This document shows, in pieces, positions 34,059-46,402 of a DNA stretch of 64,000 nucleotides. The position numbers and the translations under genes were made by a program. The DNA is taken from assembly GCA_027924585.1 (NCBI GenBank), contig BSBM01000370.1:29533501-29597500 (forward strand). Direction: 5' to 3'. How positions within the stretch are numbered: the stretch's first letter is position 1; each line of letters begins with the position of its first letter. This DNA comes from Larix kaempferi. Its lineage: Eukaryota; Streptophyta; Pinopsida; Pinales; Pinaceae. The notes under the pieces are model-generated. The model did no database searches and was not told the origin of the DNA. It saw nothing but the letters and a program-made list of their open reading frames with translations.

Positions 34059-35518
34059 GTAAGATCCACAGGTTTGTTTCTCTTTCCTTTATCCAATCCA
34101 TTGACATAACTCATAAATTGTTAAAACCCTAAATATTTCAAAACCCCCATTTTACGTTTTCTCAGATCTACTAAGATCTAGTGGGTTGTTGGGCATGATA
34201 TTGAAAACCCACCTCTATAGCATCCACGGCATCCCGGATCTATAGTTTGGTGAGGATTGGCTTCCGTTTGACCCCTCTCCCAAGCCAACTTAGCTTCTCC
34301 CAAGGAAGGCGCACTTCACCATTTGAGCAAGTTGAACTAGATTTAAGTGATGGGTGTTTGAGATTCCACTTGATTTGACATCTACACATCAAATAACATA
34401 CACCCAGGTTGTCCCTTTCTTGAAATTTACCTTGTGGGCCCCATTCCACATTTTAAGGGATTTAATCCCCATTTTGGACCACTTGGAACACTTAAACTCA
34501 GATCTACTAAGATCTAACCGGTGGATTGCCACGAAATTATAGATCCATACCCCTACTTGACTGATCTACCCGGATCTAAAATTTGGGTGCCATCCGACTT
34601 GTCTTGACCCACCTAAACCCCACTTTCAGCCTCCTTGGGTAAAGTCGCACCACCTTGGAGAAGTGAGTTCACTCACTTCTAGGAACTGGGTACTTGAGAT
34701 TATTGCAGATCTGAAACCGGAATAATTCAAAACCTAGGTCTAGACTATCACTTTGTCAATTCTTGCCTAGGGGACAGCATTCCTTGTTTTAAGGGATTGT
34801 GGTCCACTTGGGTCAAACCTAGATCTAGACATATTCAACCATCAAGACCTATATTGCCCACTGATCTCATGTTGTAGGAGTCCTAAACCATAAGTCAACC
34901 CTACTTTGACTCCACTTCCCAATTCCCAAGGCACTGGTTTCTCTACAAGGTAATTCAACTTTCCTAGATTGTTGGATTGACTTGTGGTTTGACCTATGCA
35001 TGGTAAACTATACCTTTGAAGACATCATGAACCATGGTCAAGCTTGTCTCATGTACTAGTTAGCCCCAATACAAACCTTAACTATCCTGCATTGGACACG
35101 ATTCCCAAGGCAGTGGATCTTTTGACATTGACCTAGTACACTCAACCTAGATCTCACTTCAAACATTATAAGTCACTCTTACATTTAACTATGAACCAAA
35201 GCTATACCTATTAAACCCCTCATTTGGCTTGTGACTTCATCCTTAGGTCTAGGATAAACCATACACCTAACTTCACTTAGAAATACCCTGATTTGGTGTC
35301 TTGGTTTTGATCTCTCCTGTCGGGAGTAGATCGGGTCTCCCCCTTTGTTGTCTGGGCTAGATAACATAAAGCGAAGGTTGCCTCGACTGGCGTGACAACC
35401 ATATATATATTGGAGGTCGAGGTGATCGTGGTTGCACCTTTTGAGTTGCCCTTCCCTATTGCCATCCATGACTGGATCCATCCATAGGGGTAACTACATC
35501 TTAGGTGATAACAGTATC

Positions 35519-36564
35519 TTTGATCACTGTTTATGCTCTTTGATTTATCTTACATCATTTACTTTTCATCTTGTGAATTAAGTCTCATTGTAGCTTGTCT
35601 TCGCAGGAGGGAGGGCGCACTAGCTCAAATTGGGAAAATCGATTTCATCTTGGAGCTCATCAAATTGGCTTGGAATTGATTCAAGGGGGTTAAAGCATCA
35701 TTGCACTTAGCATCTACAAGCCACAAGAGTTAAGTCCCATTGGTTTTATTTTGTTTCATGATCTATTCCATTAGTCTTAGTTCAAATTTACTGCAAAACC
35801 CTAACTTCGTAAAATATAAAAATTCTCTAGATGACATGACTCAAAATCTTGGTGATTCCTTTCTGGGTTTTTATCTCAATGCTTAGCCCAAGGTGGGTTT
35901 CCTAGGGCATCACCCTTGGTGGACTCCATCTACCCATTTCCCTAGGCACTGCTCCTCAACCAGGTCGCCCTCTTGGTTTTGGTCATCTTTTGGGTTAGTT
36001 TGTGATCAAATTTTTGCTTGTGTGCGGTGACATTGTCATATCCATCATCAAGCCATATCCCATAGGTGCTAGAAATCCCTAATTTCATCTAGATCTACTA
36101 CCTTGGCTCTTTTCTCAAGATCTAATTCACTTTTCCCAAGGTAGCAGGATTTGATCATTTATGCTAGCACCTAGATCCTAGATCTATACTTGAATTCATA
36201 AGTCACTTTAATAACACACTGGGTTGACATTTCATCTATTTTAAAGCCTCTCAATCAAAGCATAACCTCTATATTGGTTTCATCCATTAGATCTAGGGTT
36301 TCGTCTACCTATCACCTTACGTATTCTAGCCTTATAGTTTGATCTGGTGATTTGGTTTAGATCTATCCTATCGGAATTGGATCAAGGTCTCCCCCTTTGC
36401 TACCTTGAGCTTTGGTGGCATAAAGCAAAGAGTGCTTCGATTGGCATGACAACCGATCGATCCGGGGATCGAGGCCCTCTTAGGTCACCTCTTTAGTTGC
36501 CTAGCTCCTCTACCATTCTTGATAGGATCATCCTTTAGGGGAAACTACAAGTTGCGTGATAAAA
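35519..36564 (+). repeat. LTR-1 family copy C, second part
   Basis: Continuation of copy C beyond the inserted solo LTR: TTTGATCACTG..., the CGCAGGAGGGAGGGCGCAC acceptor-like stretch at 35601, and an end AAGTTGCGTGATAAAA that corresponds to TGTGATAACA with decay. The flanks of the whole copy (ggtcc / aatcc) share only three bases. Confidence 0.65.
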
Positions 36565-36674
36565 AATCCACTAGGGACATTTATGATATCAATACATCCC
36601 ATTCAATTCCAAAGAGATTTCATTAGGTCTTTTTCTGAGTTTTAGGGTTTGTAGTGCCAGTGTATCAGTGTCTA

Positions 36675-37876
36675 TGTTACCTCCTAAATTGCACTTAGTG
36701 GATTTCGAGTGAACCGTCAAAGACTTGAACAATCCAATTGTTCATCATCGGTGTTCCGTGATCCATCGGACCAAATTTTGGCCCTTTTTCAAAATATTGC
36801 ATGTCCAGACCCCCTTGGGGGAATTGTAATAAGTTGGTCTAAGCATGGTCTTTTTGTAACAGGCTTGCCTTACCTTAGGTTATCTGTCAAGGGGATACTC
36901 TAGAGTGTTTTTTCCTTAGTAATTATGCGTTGTGCTTCAATGACATATAATTCCTGAGTTTTTCACTCACACCTCCAAAGCTGGAGTATTTACCATGGCG
37001 GTCAAATCTTAGGAGGTTTTTAAAGCCTAAGTGTCTGTATTTTTACATGCTAGCCATCAATAATGAGTCGTATGGACATGCACTAGGTCCCCTAGGAGTT
37101 TGAGTTCATTCGGGAAAAAATAAAAATTTCTGTAAAATTACACCATTTTTTAATGGTTTAATTGGAAAATTTCAAATTGTAATAAAAGTATGGTCTGGAG
37201 GAGGAATTTGGCGTGGGGACCCACTTTTCCTGGAGGAGGAATTTGGCAAGCGTCCTCTCTATCCTAGGACCCACTTTTCCTAGGTTTCGGGTGATTAAAT
37301 TATCACTTATGGCATTTTTTCTTAAGGAGACAACAAAATGGCACTAAGAGACAAATTGAGAAAATCAAGAGAACATGTTTAAAACATGTTGGGTGACATG
37401 GAAAAGTGGTCTTTTATGTGGTCAACTTAAAATAAAAAACAAAAGCGTGTGATTTAGGTAAGTTTTGGAAGGTAGCGAATGCATTAAATTTAAGAGATGC
37501 GCCATCCTTCACATGATGGGCGACTTGCTCATTTGTTGGTCTCTTATTCGTGGGAGGAGATAACAATGTGAAGAGGGGCACCCCTCTTGTGAGGTGGCAG
37601 CCACCTCATTCACAACTCATGGTCCAAGCATTATTTAATGTTTAGTTCAAGCGTGGATCTCTTCCTTAATCAAGGATGTGTCCCCCTCTCTCAACCCTAA
37701 CTCATGCGCCCCCCCTCCTTCTCCTTTCTTCTATAAAAGCGAGGCTTGCTCCATTCTTTATAAGATGCAAGGAACCTTTGCTAAGATTGCAATGCTTTGT
37801 TTTTTGTGCAACTATCTGAATAAAATTGAGACTTTGGAGGTCAAATGGTGCATGTTTGGGATTGGTGATTTCTTAT
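36675..37876 (+). repeat. LTR-2 family copy b, cut by a Copia insertion
   Basis: It starts TGTTACCTCCTAAATTGCAC and matches copy a for about 900 bases, then continues to a promoter TATAAAA (37732-37738) with downstream AATAAAATTGAGACTTTGGA. The Copia LTR at 37877 interrupts it. The expected 3' part is not found after the Copia element; a minus-oriented copy of the same family starts there instead. Confidence 0.65.
37732..37738 (+). promoter_or_regulatory. TATA box of LTR-2 copy b
   Basis: TATAAAA followed by GCGAGGCTTGCTCCATTC; matching positions exist in copies c (plus) and d (minus). Confidence 0.6.
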
Positions 37877-38533
37877 TGTTAGGATATTTCAATACTCCAT
37901 CCTTGTCCTACCTAGCATTATTTATTTTTCCTAGTTGTTGATGACGTCATTTTCCCGCTAGTGGTGTGCATATATCATCCAGGATCCATCTACCACCTTT
38001 TGAGCCCTGCATGCATCATTTTAGGACCACTACAGTCAATTCCCTATTTTATAGGAACCTACTGAGTGTTCCAGTGCAGTCCACTTGAGTTAGTTGACTC
38101 TTGTGGGGGTTTAGAGCTCCGGATGCCACTGATTGTGGCCTCATGCGCCCTTTTTTGACTAGCATGCATGTCAAACTCACTATTATACCCTCCTTAGTCA
38201 GTTAACTAATTATGTCTTCAGTTAGTTGAGTTTAGGTTCAGTTCAGTTGAGTTTGAGTCTTCCGGAGCACTCCAGTGGTTATAATCCCTATGCTAGACCA
38301 ACTGAGGTTCGAATTCTCTTGTATGATTCGGATTATCTCCATTGTAACATCATTGTTCATTACACTGATCATTGGAACATGTGACATTATTCTACTCCTA
38401 TCTGAGTTCTGCTGCATAATTATTCTTCTGCTCTTTTTTATTGTAGTTTTCACTCTTATTCAACTTTTTTGCTCATTCTTTATTTGTGAGGTATCCATCA
38501 ACTCCTAGATCTGTTGTAACATAGAATTTCACA
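37877..38533 (+). repeat. Copia 5' LTR
   Basis: Starts TGTTAGGATATTTCAATACT and ends ATTTCACA directly before the primer site. Length equals the second LTR. Confidence 0.85.
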
Positions 38534-38546
38534 TGGTATCAGAGCC
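38534..38546 (+). other. Primer binding site (initiator tRNA-Met)
   Basis: TGGTATCAGAGCC follows the LTR with no gap and is complementary to the 3' end of plant initiator methionine tRNA. The same site recurs at 41628. Confidence 0.9.
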
Positions 38547-38860
38547 ATTTGAGTGAATAGGTTGAGCAGCTGCTTTCGATAGTGCACCAGAAGCCTCTAT
38601 ATTTCCACGACAAATCCTGGTGCCATTGCATTGAATTCATTGGAGAATTCCAATGAGGTCTATCCAGGTGTGAAGGATCCGGATAAAAGTGCCTACTGTC
38701 CTAAAGCAGTGCTCAGTAGTAGTCTACCTCCATTATTGAGATTTTTTTGCAGGTTATTCAAGTTTTTGAGTGTTGCAGCAGTTACAACAGTTTTCTTTAG
38801 TTATAGCAGTTTTGCTGCAGAAGTAGCAATTTTCACCTTGTATTCGCTCCAGTAGTTGTA

Positions 38861-39448
38861 ATGGACAATTCGAACTCTCCTCTCTCGCCCAGGATTCTAA
38901 CACCCTTACATTACCTTGATTGGAGGGCTGATATGCAGATGGTATTGCTTAACAAATCACTGTACAGGGTGACAATGGGGAAGGATCTTGAACCAACATC
39001 ACCAATGGAGAAAACGAAGTATCTGAATAGATTGGATGAAGCATTTGGTTTCATGTGTATTCATATTTACAGAGATCTACTCTTCCACATCGAAGGATTG
39101 AAGACTCCAAGAGAGTTATGGTTGAAGTTAGAGGCCCTCTTCGGCAAACAAGATGAGCTAAGAGGCCATATACTGGAAAATGAGTTGATTGCTCTACAAC
39201 CGAGCAGTTTCGAGACCATTCAGCAGTTCTTTTCAAAATTCAAATCTCTGGTTATGCAATGCAAGCAGTGTGGCATTGAGAAGAAGGATGAGCAGTTGGT
39301 GCTATCCATTCTGAGCAAGCTAGGTCCTGAGTTCTCCATCTTTGTCTCTACCTTCCATTCTGGGCGAATGTCAATCCCTGGTTGGAAGATTCCCTCCTTA
39401 GATGTTTTCATTGAATCTCTGATCCAAGAACAAGATAAGTTGATCTAG
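38861..39448 (+). pseudogene. gag: Copia gag polyprotein
   Basis: This 195-codon stretch encodes a Copia gag of the UBN2 type: YLDWRADMQMVLLNKSLY at the start, then ELWLKLEALFGKQDEL and LVLSILSKLGPEFSIFVSTF. Gag forms the virus-like particle that packages element RNA. A TAG ends it and the frame shifts near 39480 into a lysine-rich nucleocapsid stretch (39489-39671). There the zinc knuckle reads CSYCKKGNQP followed by a stop, so its histidine is replaced and the motif is cut. The start ATG is the first in frame after the leader. Confidence 0.8.
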
Positions 39449-39800
39449 ATGGGCGCCTTGAAGGCCTCCAAAGATCAATCTCTTATGGATGGAGAAGCAA
39501 AAAAGTGCGAATGGGAAGGGGAAGCACAAGGACAAAGATAAGAGGCCATCTGAACCCAAGCTGAATGCCAAGTCAAGTCCATCAGAAGGAGCCTCGAGTT
39601 CTAAGAAGGATAAACATAAGAGATTTAAGAAATCCAAGTGTTCCTATTGCAAGAAAGGAAACCAGCCATAGAGATCTTGCATGCAGAAGAAGATAGATCA
39701 GATGACCAAGCTTCTTGAATAGCACAACATTGCCCTCCCAAAAGGTGCAAGAGAGATTGATTTTGGAATTGAGTCTGATGGTCATGAGAGATGCCATGCA

Positions 39801-40343
39801 TTGAAGGCTGGATTTTCAAAATCAAAAGCCCTCCTCATAGATTCAGGAGCTTCCAACCACATGGTTTCCTCCAAAGAACCATTTTCTTCTTTAGATCTCA
39901 AAGATGGTCCGATTATTCACATGGGAGACAACTTTCAGATCTCTGTTGAAGGGAAGGGCACAGTACATATGGAGCATGGCAAGTTCAAAAATGTTCTATT
40001 TGTGCCTTCTTTGTTTGCAAATTTGTTGTCTGTATATCAGATGACTCACACGGGTTCACCGAAGAAAGTGGTCTTTGGTCCTGACACAGTTAAGATTGCA
40101 GAGATCTCTACTGGGAATATTATAGCGAAAGGGTTTGCAAACCATGCCTCCAAGGCATATGAATTCTCACATTTTTTTCCATACTCTCTACCTACTCCAT
40201 CGGAATCTGATGAAGATCAAAGTGATATCTCTTCTAATGAAGATAAGAATCAAGATCTTGATGTTGAGAATAAAGTTCAAGGAGATTCAGATTCGGATCC
40301 AAATCCAACTCATGCTTCCAATCCATGGCCAAGGCCAATATAG
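39801..40343 (+). pseudogene. Copia aspartic protease with acidic spacer
   Basis: The catalytic motif LLIDSGASNHMV lies near the start, followed by family-typical FKNVLFVPSLFANLLSV. Protease normally cuts the polyprotein into working parts. After about 110 codons the sequence becomes an acidic Asp/Ser/Glu-rich linker that ends at a stop. The integrase that should follow is absent; 40344-40660 holds short linker pieces and a trace of the reverse transcriptase start (NEPFTPVARR). Confidence 0.75.
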
Positions 40344-40723
40344 GCTCACAAAGTCCTTATAGTTGCTGGGAACACAGTTGGGGATCCATCTCACCATAGA
40401 ACCACCAGATCTCAACATCATGCAAAACTTGCACTATGTCATGTAGATACACTTCTCTCAGAGAGGTGCTACATGATGGTGGGATTTGATCCACAATCTC
40501 TTGGAGAGACTTGCCATGGGGGATCTACAACCAAGCAACAATCTCGGTTGTCTGACAAAAGGTACTCAAAGGTTCATGATTTGGACCACAATGAGCCATT
40601 CACTCCAGTAGCAAGAAGGGTTCTTGAAAGACTTGCCTTGGTAAATACAGCTTCTACATAGTGGGAGATACATCAGAGGAGCAGATCCAGATCCAAATCT
40701 AGCACCTGCATTGTTATCCTACA

Positions 40724-40795
40724 GAGGAGCAGCTTGCCAATATTTTTTCAAAGGCTTTCACTGAGGAAAGCTTTTTCCTTCTCTACTTAGTATGA
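40724..40795 (+). pseudogene. Copia RNase H C-terminal remnant
   Basis: EEQLANIFSKAFTEESFF corresponds to the last residues of Copia RNase H. It shows that the deletion removed everything between protease and this point. Confidence 0.65.
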
Positions 40796-40956
40796 AGGTT
40801 CTTTGAGTTCCCTACAGCTGTTCCTTTGAGGGGGGTATTTTTCCCATGAGGTTTTTCCCCATTTCCTTGGTTCATGGACAGTTTTTTTATTATCATTTAT
40901 TTGATTATATGGGTGACCTTTTGTCTTATTAACCAAGTCCTAGGATGCAAAAGTAT

Positions 40957-40970
40957 GGATTAAGGGGGGG
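40957..40970 (+). other. Polypurine tract of the Copia element
   Basis: GGATTAAGGGGGGG abuts the 3' LTR start (TGATAGGATATT) and would prime plus-strand synthesis. Confidence 0.85.
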
Positions 40971-41627
40971 TGATAGGATATTTATATACTCCATCCTTGT
41001 CCTACCTAGCATTATTTATTTTTCCTAGTTGTTGATGATGTCATTTTCCCCCTAGTGGTGTGCAGATGTCATCCAGGATCCATCTACCACATTCTGAGCC
41101 CTGCATGCATCATTTTAGGACCACTACAGTCAGTTCCCTATTTTATAGGAACCTACCAAGTGTTCCAGTGCAGTCCACCTGAGTTAGCTGACTCTTGTGG
41201 GGGGTTAGAGCTCTGGATGCCACTGATTGTGGCCTCGTGCGCCCTTTTCTGACTGGCATGCATGACAAACTCACTATTGCGCCCTCCTTAGTCAGTGAAC
41301 TGATTATGTCTTCAGTTAGTTGAGTTTAGGTTCAATTCAGTTGAGTTTGAGTCTTCTAGAGCACTCCAATGGTTATAATCCCTATGCTAGACCCACTGAG
41401 GTTCGAATTCTCCTGTATGATTCAAATTCTCTCCATTGTAACATCATTGTTCATTAGATTGATCATTGGAACATGTGACATTATTCTGCTCCTATCTGAG
41501 TTCTGCTGCATAATTATTCTTCTGCTCTTTTTTACTGCAGTTTTCACTCTTATTCAACGTTTCTGCTCATTCTTTCTTTGTGAGGTATCCATCAGCTCTT
41601 AGATCTACTGTGACATAGAATTTTACA
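40971..41627 (+). repeat. Copia second LTR
   Basis: Starts TGATAGGATATTTATATACT and ends ATTTTACA, directly followed by another primer site and 5' internal sequence to 41757. Confidence 0.85.
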
Positions 41628-43797
41628 TGGTATCAGAGCCATTTGAGCGAATAGGTTAAGCAGTTGCTTTCGGTAGTGCACCAGAGGCCTCTGGATTTCC
41701 ACAACAAATCTTGGTGCCATTGCATTGAATTCATTGGAGAAATCCAATAAGGTCTGTTGTCCGCCGAGATGCACACCAGTAGCCGAAATATTTCGAAAGT
41801 TGTTCCCTCACTACAAGTGGGGAAGGTGTGGCCTTGGGGGAAAGCAATGAGCCAGGTACTGTCACCTGAATCCCAGCTCCTCCGTTTAGGCTAACTCCTA
41901 ATGAAGCCAAGGGGGGTAGTCCCTACAAAGAGTTTACTATGGCTCAATGTGTTTTAAAGTTTTAAGATGTATGGTGATGCGGATGGGTGTTGTTTAGGAG
42001 TTTTTAAATGATGAAAAGATCACAACTTTGTAATTCGAAAATAAACACAAGATAAACGAGCAATCCACGTTGCAATGCAAGATACGAGATAACTTGATGC
42101 ACAACCACTTGAAGAACTTTAAGTACAAGTCACTCACATATGGAAAATTAACAACAAGTACTCCAGATAGATAATAAGCAAATAAAAATATGATATCAAG
42201 GACCAGTGCCTTATGGAGTCAAAAATTGCTTGAGTGCTTGGGTTGCTTAATACAAGAGTTCGAAAGATATGTTCGTGAGATCATTTTGCAAATTATCTTG
42301 GTTTATTTGAAAGTTTTAAATGATCTTGATTATTAGGATGGCAAGAAACAAGGATAAAACGTCCAACCGGAAGAAATACTTTTAGTGGTTATTCATGGTG
42401 ATCTGACGGACCATCCCATTATCAAGAGGATAAGTGTCCAATGTTTAAACCACCCTCGAAGTTTGAACAATGGCACTCCGGCTCCACCTCCCAGAATAGC
42501 ACTTTAAGTATTTATCGAAAGCAACGCCGGTTCGTTGGTTGTGGGGTGAAAATTTTATTATGTTATAGATGTTTATCAAATCCAACACCTTTCTAAGTAC
42601 TAGTCCAACCTTTTCAGGTTGGCAGAGCATACGGGTGTCAAATAGCAACCAAGGTAAATTATTAACGGGGTTGTGAGTTGAAATGTTTTAGGATTATTGA
42701 AGCACACAGTTCAACTCTCCGACAGAGAGTGCTCTTGAGTTTGTCTTATGACAAGGTTCAAGAGACTTATTTAATCTATATGCCTAATGCAGGGGAAATG
42801 CAAACTTAATATGCTCTCCGATAGAGAGTGCTCTTGACTTGGGTTACTGCAAGTTCAAGAGGCTTTGTTCTTTATTAGAATAGAAGCAGCTTGCGTAAAG
42901 AAAAAGCACACTTTTTGAAGTAAAACAAGTAATAAAAGAAAATAACAAGTGCACACTTTCTAAGGCCAAAATTAACAACCAACTACGAAATAAACAACAA
43001 GGTGGGATCAACCTCCGAACAAGGTGACCACTAGAACCACCAGTCCTTGAGACCTTCAAGCTAGCTGAACTTTGACAAGGAGTCTAATGGGGATAGAGAA
43101 GCTACCACAAAATAATGTGGCCCTTGGGTTGAAATCCCAAGGTTGCTAACTCAAGTCAAAACTTGGAAGAGAGTTAATCTAAGTACAAAAATAAACTTTA
43201 ATCTAGAAAACTTGAAATAAATCTTACTAAAGCATGCATGAAACAATCTTCTCCAAATGGGGAAGGAGAAACAAAGTGTGGGAGGCCTTATCCCACCTAG
43301 TCTTTTTATTAACCGAGTTACAATTGCCTTTGGGAATTAAACCCTTGAAAGGTCTTTTCAAGAAAATAAACAACTTATGGAAACAATACTTGGAAGCCCT
43401 TAATGGCTTATACAAAGGAGAGTGGTTTTATAATTCTCTTATTTGGTTCAAGTCTTCTCCTTGGATTAAAGTTTTGCTCTTCTTTGAGTGTTGTTCTCAC
43501 AAATCTTTCTTCTCCTTCAAGAGACCTACACGAGCTTAGCCAATCTCAACAATGCACCCATTAGATGTTAGTGAAAACCAAAACTTTGAAACTAAGTGCA
43601 AATGTAAGATCTAATCTAGATGCCAAATCCTAAATGCAAACCTTAAATACTTTCAAATGAGATCTAGTCTAGAAACTTTGAGAAACAAAATGCAAGACTT
43701 AGAGCTTAACTATTTAAAAAGTGAATCCAAATATGAACTAATTCTACCACTAACCAAGCTTATACTTTGTTTTTTGTTTGGTCTTTTTGTAGGTGGA

Positions 43798-44060
43798 CGA
43801 AAGGGAGAAAGGGAAGGCAAGATGAGAGGAGATGGAAGAGGAGGGACGAATGGAAGGAGGGGAGAAAGGCTAAGGGAGACGAGAGGAAGGAGGAGACCTA
43901 GGACAAGAAGAGAAGGGGAAAACGAAAGACAAAGAGGGCAAAGAGGGAGTAAGACGAGAGCTAGAAGGAGAGGGAAAAGAGATGGGAAGAAGGACGAAAG
44001 GATGAAGGTTTGAGAAGGAAGACTAGGATGGAAGAGGAAAAGGAAAGGGGCAAAAAGTCA
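43798..44060 (+). repeat. Polypurine (GA-rich) tract, ~260 bp
   Basis: Nearly every base is A or G. It lies in the leader part of LTR-2 copy d and is a pyrimidine tract in the sense of that LTR. An open frame across it (43657-44013) is Arg/Gly/Glu-rich and is explained by composition alone. Confidence 0.8.
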
Positions 44061-44629
44061 AGCAAGCCACAAACCAAAGGCAAGCTAGACAATAATCTCA
44101 AACTTGGAGAAGAATAGGGCCTTGGATTTCCACAGTTTAGATAGGTAGATCAAGTAACCGATTGAAAACTTTTTTGAATGCTTGATGGAGGAAGCAAGAA
44201 CTCCTTGTTTCTCGATTTGTAAAGTTTAGACTTCTTTGGCAACCTGTAGAGTGAAGGTGAAACAAACAAAAACCCTTGCACTTTGGGAAGATACCTGCAA
44301 AACCCACATACTCAAGAGAAAAGCATAGATATATAGTTGCTTGTGCTAGAATGTCAGCCTTCTTGAATTATAAATCTATAGCTTAAAAATCGAAAGTACA
44401 TAAGCAAGAGACAATATCACCTTGTTACAAGGTGAAGTATGGCCACCAAGAGCCTCCACAATTTGACCTCCAAAGTCTCAACTTTATTTAATTCTTAAAC
44501 AGATTACAAAAATTCCTCCAGAGTTTCTTTGCTAAAAGATCCATGAAGAATGAGGAGAAAAGCCCTCATTATATAACAAACTAGAGTCACACCCTACTCT
44601 AATTCGAATTGGCATTCAAGAGGAGCCAA

Positions 44630-44634
44630 AAGCA
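44630..44634. repeat. 5-bp target duplication (AAGCA), left copy
   Basis: AAGCA before the element at 44635 is repeated exactly at 52970-52974. Confidence 0.9.
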
Positions 44635-46402
44635 TGTAATATCCCTTTTTCAAATTTTATTAAAATGCCCAATTTTTCACTTTTTTTCCCAATTTCGACC
44701 TTTGACTAGTTTTACTGTTTTGACCTCCAAATCAACCCAAATGCTCCCAAATCTTCTGTAGGAGTGTATGAATGGTATTTAGACTTGAATATAAGGTTCA
44801 GGGATGTTTTATGGCCCTCCAAATACTGCTGCAAACTTGATTTGTGTTCTGATCAATATATGTAGTTTTGACTAGTAATTTGTGCATCAAATCCCCCTCG
44901 GGTAACACTGCAAATGGCCTTCCAAATGCCTCCAAACTCCCACAAATTTATGAACAGAGGTATATAATGTGTTAAGTATGTGATTAAGGTCTAATATGCA
45001 CCATTAATTGATTTTTAATACTGTTCTAACTCTCTCACATTCAACAGCAAAAACCCCCAATTCGACCCTTGGGGAAATGGCACTATTTCACCTCCCAATA
45101 CAACTAAACTGAGTAAAAATGCTTCAAATGCTCAAGTACAGTACATGAAACTTGTAGAAGACATCCATGGCAGTATATTTATCACAAATATATCATAGAA
45201 TCATCCATCCATTCGTGGTCATCATCAATACATTAGCTCACAACAAGGTAGTGGGGAAATGGCATTGTTCTTCCATTAAAAATGAGATTTATACATTTCT
45301 ACTTGGAATTTCGACCTGAAACTTTTTGGAGATGAAGAACAGAGTATTTACTTCATATTACAAAAGAAATGGGGCATTAGAAGCTCCCCCAAAGAGTACA
45401 ATAGCTCACCAAAAACGCCCTCCCTCAAGGAGCACGAATATGCCTTCAAAACTGGAAACGGTGGAGAGAAAGTGCTGCACTAAACCAAACCATGAAACTT
45501 CCTGTAGCTGCTACCTGCAAATACAAACTCCATTAAAGCACCATGAAAGACCTGAGTGGCCTCTCCAAACACCAACTTGGATGGGAATCTTTCACCCTCG
45601 AAATTGGCTAAGGCAAGAAACTAGTCATCCACTAGCTCTCTCTTCACAAATGCAATTTTTCTCAAATCATCAAAAGCCATTCTCATACTTGATTTCTACA
45701 TTTTATAACCAACATTAGCCTTCAAGGGGTCGAAATCCTCTCAATAGATTCAATAATTTTCCATTTAGAAAATATTCCTCATTTGCCACTTGTCTCCTAG
45801 TTCCAACCTTCCATCTTCTCCCAAATTCGAATTTGAGTCTCTTTGGATTCCTCCAACTCCATGAGTGCCTTCCTTGAGCCTATTTTTGGGGCTGACATGT
45901 CATAATGGTCAGGTGTAAGAAGTCAGGTCTGAATTTTGTCATAAATGTCATAGATGCTTCATTATTGTTGTCATAAAACTAGGGAATCTAGCCCAAGTGT
46001 CCACTAGTCTCCAATTTGACTCTTCCTCTCCCATGGAGGTTACTATTCCATCCCATTTCGACCTAAGATGCTCAATGCCATGTGTTATGACTTACCAACT
46101 CACCCAAGAGTGTTCACCTTCCCATGAATTCGAATTGGCAAGAGAGAGCTGCCATGTGTCATTGAAAAATCAAGCTAGTGTGGGTCCCACCACCTCCATA
46201 TGTCTCCAAAACCACTTGCCACCTAGAATTTCTCTTGAATTTATTTATTCATCATATTTATTAAATGCTTGAACCCTTCTAATGTCTAAATATCATTTAT
46301 TAGCTTCCTTATTACCATCCCACATGTGCCCATCCAACCTAGGAAACTAGTAGGATTGATGGGATTGTCTTACTATGCACTTATTTGAATGGGGACATTA
46401 CA
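44635..46402 (-). repeat. Chromodomain element 3' LTR
   Basis: In element sense it starts TGTAATGTCCCCATTC and ends GGGATATTACA. The last codons and stop of the gag-pol frame lie inside its first 22 bases. Confidence 0.95.

Larger units (their letters stand above)
31008..35513 (+). mobile_element. Solo LTR of the LTR-1 family, copy A (4506 bp)
   Basis: It starts TGTTATCACA and ends with the exact reverse complement, TGTGATAACA, flanked by 5-bp duplications GTATC. There is no primer site, polypurine tract or coding region, so this is a solo LTR left by recombination between the two LTRs of a larger element. A plus-strand core promoter tatttaaagg lies at 33556-33565, placing the element in plus orientation with a U3 of about 2.5 kb and about 1.9 kb downstream. 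A candidate spliced exon is at 33940-34058. It is inserted inside another copy of the same LTR (copy C). Confidence 0.85.
37877..41757 (+). mobile_element. Copia element, internally deleted, LTR-internal-LTR-internal
   Basis: Two 657-bp LTRs (37877-38533 and 40971-41627) flank 2.4 kb of internal sequence with a primer binding site, a gag gene, a protease and a short RNase H end, but no integrase and almost no reverse transcriptase. It is a non-autonomous deletion derivative. After the second LTR the primer site and about 120 bases of the 5' internal region occur again (41628-41757). The two LTRs differ at many sites by eye. The flanks show no 5-bp duplication because the right boundary is internal sequence, not an LTR end. 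Confidence 0.85.
41758..44634 (-). repeat. LTR-2 family copy d, minus orientation, first part
   Basis: Read on the minus strand, a promoter GTTATATAATGAGGGC (about 44578-44563) is followed by AATAAAGTTGAGACTTTGGA, which matches LTR-2 copy b after its TATA box. Further on, the stretch at 41880-41940 matches copy c at 13190-13250. A long purine tract lies at 43798-44060 on the plus strand. The chromodomain element is inserted at 44634/52970, splitting this copy; the other part is 52970-53909. Confidence 0.6.

Noticed and set aside
38238-38508. Frames of 71-77 codons in the Copia LTR, repeated at 41369-41602
   Set aside because: They lie within LTR sequence, differ between copies and match no family.
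43657-44013. 118-codon Arg/Gly/Glu-rich frame
   Set aside because: It is explained by the polypurine tract, which lacks stop codons in some frames by composition.
45326-45718. Identical open frames in both chromodomain-element LTRs (also 45997-46272, 51893-52285, 52564-52839), antisense to the element
   Set aside because: They are identical only because the LTRs are recent duplicates; composition is that of non-coding LTR sequence and no family is recognisable.
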